This document shows, in pieces, positions 1 to 4,769 of a stretch of DNA of 5,382 bases; within the stretch, counting starts at the first letter, position 1; every line of letters starts with the position of its first letter. Source of the DNA: Rhodospirillaceae bacterium UBA6608 (lineage in GTDB: Bacteria; Pseudomonadota; Alphaproteobacteria; Rhodospirillales_A; Casp-alpha2); contig DJHY01000284.1 of assembly GCA_002433335.1 (NCBI GenBank), positions 1-5,382 of the forward strand. The letters are read 5' to 3'. Position numbers and translations under genes: made by a program. A model generated the notes under the pieces. It made no database searches. It worked only from the letters and a program-made list of their open reading frames with translations, and was not told the DNA's origin.

Positions 1-753
1 GGAATCGATGAAGCGGTTGACGTCGGTCTTCTGGAAGCCGGACTGGGCCATGTAGCCGTTCAGGGTCTTGGCCGAGAAGTGATAGGGGTGCACGTCGGCG
101 TTGGGCCCGATGTAGTACTGTAGCGGCTTTTTGAACGGCACCAGAATGCGCGAGCCCGTGGCGACGGCGACATGCCCGCCAGGTTTGCACAGGCGCCAGG
201 CAGCATCCATCACGTCGCTGGCGGAATGGCAGTTTTCCAGCGTCCAGATGATCGTCACGATATCGAAGGTGCCTTCGCGGTCGCCCGCCTGTTCGACATA
301 TTCCTCGGCAATGCCCAGGTAGTTCGGAATGCCGCGTTCGCTCAGCATCTGGCAGTTGGCGGCGGAGGGCTCGACGGCGAAAACATCCGCCGCGCCATAA
401 TCCGGGGCCTGGATCATTTCCAGGAAATCGCCCTCGCCGGCGCCCAGGTCGCAGACGCTTTTGCCGCGAAAGGAAACCGCTTCGTCGATGAAATCCATGG
501 CGAAGGTCTGGCGGGCATGCACGGCGGGCATGCGGGCGGTATAGGTTGTGTCGCTCAGGCGGGTCTTTTCGTCGGCCCGGTACATTTCATCGGCCCAGGC
601 CGCCTTGACCTGCTCCGGGGTTTTGCGATGCGCGACCTGAACCATCCCGCAGGAATTGCAGACGTGCAGGGGCCGCCCGGCCATATAGGCGGGGGCGCAG
701 GCGACTTCGGACAAGTCGTCGCTGCCGCACAGGTCGCAAGGATAATCACGCAT
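1..753 (-). CDS. Class I SAM-dependent methyltransferase with N-terminal zinc-binding-like module, 3' end cut by window
   Basis: Open frame of 251 codons from an ATG at 753 with no stop before the left edge, so the C-terminus is missing. Residues 1-36 hold two Cys pairs (C6/C9 and C32/C35), a likely zinc-binding knuckle like the one at the head of sugar C-methyltransferases and related enzymes. The Rossmann SAM-binding motif I is VCDLGAGEGDF at about 100-110, followed by the acidic end of strand 2 in AVEPS (126-130) and a GTFDIVTIIWTLEN segment (161-174) at the motif II region. An LCKPGGHVAVAT stretch (188-199) matches the usual post-motif turn. The start is supported by CGGAG (761-765) 7 nt upstream. 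It lies 20 bp after the amidotransferase stop, as last visible gene of the operon. The VEPS signature and the N-terminal Cys module suggest a small-molecule, probably sugar, methyltransferase. Whether it makes a C-, O- or N-methyl product cannot be read from sequence. Confidence 0.88.
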   Translation of the reverse strand, partial: MRDYPCDLCGSDDLSEVACAPAYMAGRPLHVCNSCGMVQVAHRKTPEQVKAAWADEMYRADEKTRLSDTTYTARMPAVHARQTFAMDFIDEAVSFRGKSVCDLGAGEGDFLEMIQAPDYGAADVFAVEPSAANCQMLSERGIPNYLGIAEEYVEQAGDREGTFDIVTIIWTLENCHSASDVMDAAWRLCKPGGHVAVATGSRILVPFKKPLQYYIGPNADVHPYHFSAKTLNGYMAQSGFQKTDVNRFIDS

Positions 754-760
754 GCCGAGG

Positions 761-765
761 CTCCG
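761..765 (-). promoter_or_regulatory. Ribosome binding site of the methyltransferase gene
   Basis: On the minus strand this reads CGGAG, 7 nt before the ATG at 753. It lies in the 20 bp gap after the amidotransferase stop codon and fixes the methyltransferase start. Confidence 0.55.
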
Positions 766-773
766 TCCTGAGG

Positions 774-1883
774 TTATTCCACGGGGTTCCGAAGAACCCA
801 CTGATTGCCCTGCTGGTCCCAAATTTTCGGGTCGCGGTGCTTGTCGACCGTTTCCTGAAATTCGGCCTCACTCAGGGACAGGTAGTCCAAATGTTCGTCG
901 TGATAAGTGGCGGGGAATTCGGCGTCGTATTTACGCGCCAGCTCCAGGCCTTCCTCGCGGGTCATCTGCCCGTTCTGGATCATCCGGCAGGCGTCGCGCA
1001 CGGCGCGGCCAAAGCCGAATTTCACGAACTGCATGTGGTAGTAGAGATTGTCGATCTTGTCGTCCAAGCTGTCGAAGTTGGTGAACGTGCCATCGGTGCG
1101 GCCGTTTTCCGCCAGTTGGAAGTCGATCTTGTCCTTGATGTAGTCGTAGTTTTCTTTCATCGACCAGCGGAAGAAATAGGCGAAGTACAGGGCCTTCACA
1201 CCCACTTCCTCGACCTCGCCCAGGTCCGGGTACAGGTAGGGCGCCAGGTCGTGTTCCTCGACCACGTCGTCCATCCAGTTATAGGGATCGTCGCCGATCT
1301 GATGTTCCAGGACTTCGGCGAAGTCGCGGACCTTGCGGTGTTCTTCGGACAGGACCCGCCCGCCGTATTCGCTTTCGCCGTGTTCGGCGTAGAAGATCAG
1401 CGGGATCTTGTAGTTCACGGCGGCCTGTACCGGCACCGAATTGACGCCCGCGTTCCAATGGATTTTCGGATCGCCCCGTTCGATGAAGAAGCGCCGCGAC
1501 AGATGGCGCGAAACCTTTTGGTTGGCGCGGATCATCACGTGGTCGAACCCGGCCTTCAACATTTCCTCGCGGTTGTGTACGGCGATGTCGTTGGGCATCA
1601 GCGGCGAGAACGTGACCAACAGCGGGTTCAGCCCGAATTCGAATTTCAGCTTCCAGGCGATGGCGCTGGAATCCTTGCCGCCCGACCAGGGCACGATGCA
1701 GTCGTACGGGCCGTCTTCGGGGCGAAAGCGTTCGACGTAATCCAGGAATTCGGCGCGCCGCGCGTCCCAATCGATGGTCGCCTTTTCCGCCGCCGTGTGA
1801 CAGGCATTGCACACGCCGTCGGCGTCGAAGACGATGCGCGGCCGCGTGTCCGGCATCAGGCAGGTTTTGCAGTATTTGACCAT
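774..1883 (-). CDS. wbuX: N-acetyl sugar amidotransferase (WbuX/WbpG/PseA family)
   Basis: A 369-residue protein expected to convert an N-acetyl group on a sugar or sugar nucleotide into an acetamidino group, using ATP and ammonia in the cytoplasm. Visible signs are an N-terminal pair of Cys knuckles, CKTC (5-8) and CNAC (25-28), flanking the family-typical MPDTRP; an ATP-pyrophosphatase PP-loop, SGGKDSS (67-73); and a family-like core with WNAGVNSVPVQAAV (143-156) and AEHGESEYGG (166-175). Length fits the family (about 370-380). The frame stays open upstream to an ATG at 2120, but that would overlap most of the HisF-like gene with Arg-rich, non-family sequence. The ATG at 1883 gives the family N-terminus directly, although only a weak GGGA-type ribosome site precedes it. 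The HisF-like and HisH-like genes immediately upstream are the usual partners and probably channel ammonia to it. Homologues act on pseudaminic, legionaminic or diacetamido-uronic acid precursors; the substrate here is unknown. The symbol is a family name, not an orthology claim. Confidence 0.93.
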   Translation of the reverse strand: MVKYCKTCLMPDTRPRIVFDADGVCNACHTAAEKATIDWDARRAEFLDYVERFRPEDGPYDCIVPWSGGKDSSAIAWKLKFEFGLNPLLVTFSPLMPNDIAVHNREEMLKAGFDHVMIRANQKVSRHLSRRFFIERGDPKIHWNAGVNSVPVQAAVNYKIPLIFYAEHGESEYGGRVLSEEHRKVRDFAEVLEHQIGDDPYNWMDDVVEEHDLAPYLYPDLGEVEEVGVKALYFAYFFRWSMKENYDYIKDKIDFQLAENGRTDGTFTNFDSLDDKIDNLYYHMQFVKFGFGRAVRDACRMIQNGQMTREEGLELARKYDAEFPATYHDEHLDYLSLSEAEFQETVDKHRDPKIWDQQGNQWVLRNPVE

Positions 1884-1921
1884 CGTGTCCCGTTTCCCGG
1901 CGGTATCAGAATTCCCGAAAC

Positions 1922-2674
1922 CTATAGCCTGACGGGAATACCTTTCTTTTCCATGAATTTCTTGGCGCTGGCGATCGAGGTTTCGGTGAAGTGGTAGATG
2001 TTCTGGGTGCACACGGCGGACAGGCCGCCTTTCTCTACCCCTTCGACGAAATGCTTCCAGTTTCCGGCCCCGGCCATGCCTAGAACCGGTAGGCTGACGG
2101 CGTCCGATACCTGGCGGCATAACTCCAGGTCATAGCCCTGGAGGGAGCCGTCCCGTTCGACCGAGGTGATCATGATCTCGCCGGCGCCCAGGGCCTCGCC
2201 CTCGCGGGCCCATTCGCCCGGCGTCTTGCCGGTGGCCCGGGTGGCGAAATGGGAAAAGGCTTCGTAGCCGCCGTCGAGCGTTTCCGACTTGCGCGCGTCG
2301 ATGGACAGCACGACGCATTGGCTGCCGTAGGCTTCGGCGATTTCGGTGATCAGCTCTGGGCGCTCGACCGCCCCGGAATTGACGACGACCTTATCGCCGC
2401 CGACGGCCATCATCCGGCGGGCGTCGTCCAGGGTGCGGATGCCGCCGCCGACGGCCAAGGGAACGAAGCATTCCTTGGCGAATTGGGTGACGACCTCATA
2501 GAACGCGGTCTTGTCGGCGCTCGGGTCGCGGGTCACGTCCAGCATCACGATCTCGTCGACCGACCATGAATCGACGAAGTTGTGGGTGTAGCGGTAATCG
2601 GGCTCGAACAGCTTGGTCCGGAACAGCGTACCGTCGTTGAAGGTCAGAACCGTGATCAGGCGATTGCGCAGCAT
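1922..2674 (-). CDS. wbuZ: HisF-like ammonia-conducting barrel protein of sugar amidation (WbuZ type)
   Basis: A 250-residue (beta-alpha)8 barrel of the HisF family. Seen: AVGGGIRTLDDARRM (74-88), DKVVVNSGAV (94-103), SIDARKS (124-130), TSVERDGSLQGYD (170-182). Compared by eye with Thermotoga maritima HisF, the general-base Asp11 position is Thr11, Lys19 is Arg19, and the distal phosphate-site SGGAG and AAS motifs become MAGAG (200-204) and TQN (223-225). The four residues that gate the ammonia channel (R5, E46, K99, E167 in T. maritima) appear as R5, E41, K95 and E166. Asp130 is kept as D126. This pattern fits a protein that still passes ammonia from a HisH partner but does not cyclise the histidine intermediate. 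It lies 12 bp after the hisH-like gene and 38 bp before the amidotransferase. WbuZ proteins are often labelled imidazole glycerol phosphate synthase in error. An authentic HisF is less likely given the residue changes and the missing his operon. Confidence 0.9.
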   Translation of the reverse strand: MLRNRLITVLTFNDGTLFRTKLFEPDYRYTHNFVDSWSVDEIVMLDVTRDPSADKTAFYEVVTQFAKECFVPLAVGGGIRTLDDARRMMAVGGDKVVVNSGAVERPELITEIAEAYGSQCVVLSIDARKSETLDGGYEAFSHFATRATGKTPGEWAREGEALGAGEIMITSVERDGSLQGYDLELCRQVSDAVSLPVLGMAGAGNWKHFVEGVEKGGLSAVCTQNIYHFTETSIASAKKFMEKKGIPVRL

Positions 2675-2683
2675 GGTCGTCGA

Positions 2684-2688
2684 TCCTC
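2684..2688 (-). promoter_or_regulatory. Ribosome binding site of the HisF-like gene, overlapping the hisH-like stop
   Basis: The minus strand reads GAGGA, overlapping the TGA stop of the HisH-like gene (2687-2689), with 9 nt to the ATG at 2674. The overlap implies that translation of the two partner subunits is coupled. Confidence 0.55.
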
Positions 2689-3304
2689 AGGCCTTCTCCA
2701 GGAAGTTGCCGAGCAGGGTCAGGCCCGCTTGCTGGCTTTTTTCCGGATGGAACTGTGTGCCGAATACGCTGCCTTTCTGAACCGCGGCGGTAAACGGTCC
2801 GCCGTAGTCGCAGGATCCGACCTGGGCCCCGTCGGGTGGCGTTTCCATGCGGTAGGAATGAACGAAATAGAACAGCGCGCCGTCGGCGATCCCGTCGAAC
2901 AAAATACAGTCTGGCCGTGTCTGGGTCAGGTCGTTCCAACCCACATGCGGCACGCGAAGCGATGCGTCGTCAGGCTTCAGGCGCGTCACCGCGGCGTCGA
3001 TCCAACCCAGGCCGGGCGTGTCGCGGAATTCTTCGCTGCTTTTGCCGAGTAACTGGAAGCCCAGGCAAATGCCCAGGATCGGCTTGCGCCGCTTGATGAC
3101 CAGGTCGTTCAGAACGTCGATAAGGCCGCGTTCGGCCAGGTTGGCCATGCCGTCGGGAAACGCCCCGACACCGGGCAGGATGAGTTTATCCGCCCGCGCC
3201 AGTTCGTCGGCATCGCAGGTGATGACGGGCTCGTAGCCTAATTTGAGGACGGCCCCGGCAACCGAAGTCAGGTTGCCGAGGCCGTAATCGACGATTCCAA
3301 TCAT
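2687..3304 (-). CDS. wbuY: HisH-like class I glutamine amidotransferase subunit of sugar amidation (WbuY type)
   Basis: A 205-residue class I (triad) glutaminase, expected to hydrolyse glutamine to glutamate and ammonia for its HisF-like partner. The triad is visible: nucleophile C80 in GICLGFQLL (78-86), with H186 and E188 in GTQFHPEKS (182-190). Other HisH hallmarks are DYGLGNL (6-12), the oxyanion-strand motif PGVGAF (44-49), VPHVGWN (118-124) and YFVHSY (146-151). Length matches HisH (about 200). Nothing inactivating is seen, so the subunit should be active. The ATG at 3304 gives the canonical MIGIVDYG start but has only a weak ribosome site. It follows the epimerase gene by 55 bp. Because it sits with a HisF-like and a WbuX-like gene, with no other his gene in view, a role in amidinating a glycan sugar is favoured over histidine synthesis. 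In homologous systems this pair is reported to be dispensable when ammonia is plentiful. Confidence 0.92.
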   Translation of the reverse strand: MIGIVDYGLGNLTSVAGAVLKLGYEPVITCDADELARADKLILPGVGAFPDGMANLAERGLIDVLNDLVIKRRKPILGICLGFQLLGKSSEEFRDTPGLGWIDAAVTRLKPDDASLRVPHVGWNDLTQTRPDCILFDGIADGALFYFVHSYRMETPPDGAQVGSCDYGGPFTAAVQKGSVFGTQFHPEKSQQAGLTLLGNFLEKA

Positions 3305-3322
3305 GGTCCCGGTCGGTCAGGT

Positions 3323-3337
3323 CGGGCCGTCGGCCCG
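3323..3337 (-). repeat. GC-rich inverted repeat between the epimerase and hisH-like genes
   Basis: Perfect 6 bp arms CGGGCC (3323-3328) and GGCCCG (3332-3337) around a 3 nt loop, in the 55 bp gap, 18 nt before the hisH-like ATG. No T-run follows on the minus strand, so it is not a standard intrinsic terminator. It could act as an mRNA stability or processing element. Short GC-rich palindromes also arise by chance in DNA of this composition. Confidence 0.45.
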
Positions 3338-3359
3338 GTTGAAACGGACACGTCCGGCC

Positions 3360-4448
3360 TTAGGCCAGGTTGGTGCCCATCTTGGCCTGCACCCGTTCCC
3401 ATTGCTCGACATACCATTCGCAATAGCGGCGGTAGCCGGTCTCAAGGGGCCATTGGGCCTTGAAGTTCAACTGCTCCTCGGCGCGTTGCGTCGACAGCGT
3501 GCCGCGGATCGGCTTGATCTTGTCGCGGGGAACTTCACGCAGTTCCGCGGACGGCACGACGTCCTTAACGATGTTCGCCAGTTCCAGGATGGTCCGGGCG
3601 TTGCCGTAGGTGATGTTGAAGGTATGCGACGCACCCGGCACGTTTTCGACCGCCATGGAGCGGATGATGCCGTCCACCAGGTCGAGGATGTAGGTGAAGT
3701 CGAGACGACCGTCGCCGCCGCCTTCCAGCATCAGCGGCTTGCCCATCAGGGCGTTCTCGATGAACGCCTGGCTGACGCGGCGCGAAATGCAGCGTTCGCC
3801 GTACAGGGCCGAGGGCCGGATGATGGAGACGTTCAGGCCGTACTGGTCGTTGTAGGTGCGGACCAGCCGTTCGCCCATGAATTTGGTGTTGGCATAGATG
3901 CCATAGGGCTGCGGGCGGACGTTTTCATCGACGGTCTGGGTCTTGAAGTCGCCATAGACGGTCGAGGACGACATGAACACGACTTGGTTCACTTCGCCCG
4001 GACGCAGCTGCGTGTATTCCAGAACGTTGCGCAGGGTGATCAACTGCAGATCGAAGCAGTGGCCCGGCATCTGCTTGGCGTCGACGGCGCTGGAGATCGC
4101 GGCCAAATGCACGATCTTGGTCGGCGAGAAGTTACGCAGCGCGTTTTCCAGGTCGATCATGGAGCGCGCATCGGCGCTGGCGATTTCTGCGCCGGCGTCG
4201 CGAAGCATCTCAAAGCGTTGCCGCAGGAAATTGAAGTTCAGTTCCCGGCGGAAGGGGTCGATATCGGCATTCGACACGTTCGCCAACAGGTTGTTCTGCA
4301 TCAGGTTATCGATAAGCAGAACTTTGGCGCCGTATTCGCGCAGGCCGAGCGCTAGGTTGTGGCCGATAAAGCCCGCACCGCCGACAAGCGCAACTCGCTC
4401 GCCCGCCAAGGCGGTTTTAATCGCTTTGGGAGTCAGGATTGCAGACAT
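3360..4448 (-). CDS. NAD(P)-dependent sugar-nucleotide epimerase/dehydratase family protein (extended SDR)
   Basis: A 362-residue extended short-chain dehydrogenase/reductase, expected to act on a nucleotide sugar in the cytoplasm. The dinucleotide-binding motif is GGAGFIG (23-29), followed by a strand-2 acidic residue in LLIDNL (44-49) and VHLAA (113-117). The catalytic set is SSSTVYG (160-166) and Y185-x3-K189 in YGIYANTKFMGE. RPSALYGE (211-218) and DFTYILDLVDGI (250-261) are substrate-side motifs of the family. The Thr-Asp-Glu triplet of classical 4,6-dehydratases is absent at SSSTVYG, so an epimerase or reductase is likelier than a dehydratase; the substrate is unknown. Start: the ATG at 4448 follows a strong GAGGAG at 6 nt. 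An in-frame ATG at 4472 would add eight residues (MAQKEETI), but its GAGG site lies partly in a predicted hairpin. This is the first gene of the leftward operon and may supply the sugar that the downstream enzymes amidinate. Confidence 0.9.
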   Translation of the reverse strand: MSAILTPKAIKTALAGERVALVGGAGFIGHNLALGLREYGAKVLLIDNLMQNNLLANVSNADIDPFRRELNFNFLRQRFEMLRDAGAEIASADARSMIDLENALRNFSPTKIVHLAAISSAVDAKQMPGHCFDLQLITLRNVLEYTQLRPGEVNQVVFMSSSTVYGDFKTQTVDENVRPQPYGIYANTKFMGERLVRTYNDQYGLNVSIIRPSALYGERCISRRVSQAFIENALMGKPLMLEGGGDGRLDFTYILDLVDGIIRSMAVENVPGASHTFNITYGNARTILELANIVKDVVPSAELREVPRDKIKPIRGTLSTQRAEEQLNFKAQWPLETGYRRYCEWYVEQWERVQAKMGTNLA

Positions 4449-4454
4449 GATGGT

Positions 4455-4460
4455 CTCCTC
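4455..4460 (-). promoter_or_regulatory. Strong ribosome binding site of the epimerase gene
   Basis: The minus strand reads GAGGAG, 6 nt before the ATG at 4448. It is the best Shine-Dalgarno match in the window and favours 4448 over the upstream in-frame ATG at 4472. Confidence 0.65.
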
Positions 4461-4475
4461 TTTCTGAGCCATTTA

Positions 4476-4492
4476 CCGCCTCTTCTCGGCGG
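4476..4492 (-). repeat. Inverted repeat (possible hairpin) in the epimerase leader
   Basis: Arms CCGCC (4476-4480) and GGCGG (4488-4492) enclose a 7 nt loop that reads GAGAAGA on the minus strand. In the leftward mRNA the last G of the loop-side AGAGG and the GGCGG arm lie just before the ATG at 4472, so folding would partly mask that start while leaving the site for 4448 free. Confidence 0.4.
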
Positions 4493-4510
4493 ATACATGC
4501 AAGCTCGGTA

Positions 4511-4525
4511 TCAGGTTTCACCTGA
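4511..4525. repeat. 15 bp palindrome TCAGGTTTCACCTGA upstream of the epimerase gene
   Basis: Perfect 6 bp arms TCAGGT and ACCTGA around TTC. After one mismatch the symmetry continues for two more base pairs (GT at 4508-4509 with AC at 4527-4528). It lies about 25-40 nt downstream of the proposed leftward start point. It could be a repressor operator in DNA or a leader hairpin in RNA; there is no following T-run, so it is not a standard terminator. Confidence 0.5.
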
Positions 4526-4556
4526 CACTGGTCCGAACGTACACTTTCAGGCTCTA

Positions 4557-4585
4557 ACAATAGCACGATATGCGCCATTTCTTAA
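4557..4585 (-). promoter_or_regulatory. Candidate sigma-70-type promoter for the leftward glycan operon
   Basis: On the minus strand a -35-like TTAAGA (4580-4585, 4 of 6 consensus) is followed after exactly 17 nt by a -10-like TATTGT (4557-4562, 4 of 6). It sits in an A/T-richer patch of the intergenic region. The start point would be near 4550, giving a leader of about 100 nt. This is a by-eye motif match only. Confidence 0.4.
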
Positions 4586-4623
4586 AGCCAGATTAACCTT
4601 GGGGCCGATGGGGGCAGAAAGTC

Positions 4624-4639
4624 TGTGACCCCCGTCACG
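4624..4639. promoter_or_regulatory. CRP/FNR-family-like palindromic site
   Basis: TGTGA-N6-TCACG (4624-4639) matches the CRP consensus TGTGA-N6-TCACA in both arms except the last base. Its core is the perfect inverted repeat GTGAC-CCCC-GTCAC. The centre (about 4631.5) is about 81 nt upstream of the predicted leftward start point and about 95 nt upstream of the predicted rightward one, so it could serve either promoter. The binding protein cannot be known from the window. Confidence 0.35.
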
Positions 4640-4692
4640 CCTGGGTTTCCGCCGATTCGCATGCCGCCAACTAGGTGCCGCCCGCTAACCTA

Positions 4693-4720
4693 TTGACAAA
4701 TCTGCACTGCATTCGATTTT
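4693..4720 (+). promoter_or_regulatory. Candidate sigma-70-type promoter for the TPR gene
   Basis: A perfect -35 hexamer TTGACA (4693-4698) is followed after 16 nt by GATTTT (4715-4720), a weak -10 that keeps the important second A and last T. Transcription would start near 4727, leaving a leader of about 43 nt before the ATG at 4770. The weak -10 suggests low basal activity or an activator. Confidence 0.4.
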
Positions 4721-4769
4721 GATGAAGGACGGGGTAGGATCAGGTGCGGATTATTTTGATCGGAAGACG

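Larger units (their letters stand above)
4449..4769. other. Divergent intergenic region, 321 bp without a convincing gene
   Basis: It separates the leftward epimerase operon from the rightward TPR gene and must carry both promoters unless transcription enters from outside. Parts of it are richer in A/T than the flanking genes (4551-4595 and 4691-4725). It contains a candidate promoter for each direction, a CRP/FNR-like palindrome and two inverted repeats in the leftward leader, listed separately. The short frames crossing it have no ribosome site or recognisable protein character. No tRNA, other structured RNA or mobile-element end was recognised. Confidence 0.75.

Noticed and set aside
172..771. 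Plus-strand open frame of 199 codons opposite the methyltransferase gene
   Set aside because: The minus strand carries the SAM-binding motif and paired cysteines with a ribosome site; the plus frame shows no family features.
837..1997. Long plus-strand open frame (386 codons) opposite the sugar amidotransferase gene
   Set aside because: It is antisense to a clearly recognised protein, runs into the HisF-like gene, has no recognisable motifs, and is Val/His/Gln-rich as expected of antisense frames in GC-biased coding DNA.
1884..2120. N-terminal extension of the amidotransferase to 448 residues
   Set aside because: The extra 79 residues would lie over the HisF-like gene and the 38 bp gap, are Arg-rich and unlike the family; the MVKYCKTC start at 1883 is the family N-terminus.
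1922..3304. Authentic hisF and hisH of histidine biosynthesis
   Set aside because: No other his genes are present, a WbuX-type gene follows directly, and the HisF-like protein lacks Asp11 and has altered phosphate-site motifs.
3303..4355. Long plus-strand open frame (350 codons) opposite the epimerase gene
   Set aside because: It is the antisense shadow of a gene with full SDR motifs; composition is atypical (rich in Val, Gly, Asp, Gln) and no ribosome site or family motif is seen.
4625..4638. Intrinsic transcription terminator at GTGAC-CCCC-GTCAC
   Set aside because: The stem is only 5 bp, no T-run follows on either strand, and it lies upstream of both divergent genes, where a terminator is not expected.
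4449..4769. Small gene, riboswitch or mobile-element end in the divergent region
   Set aside because: No ribosome site with a credible frame, no recognisable riboswitch core, and no terminal repeats or target duplications were seen.
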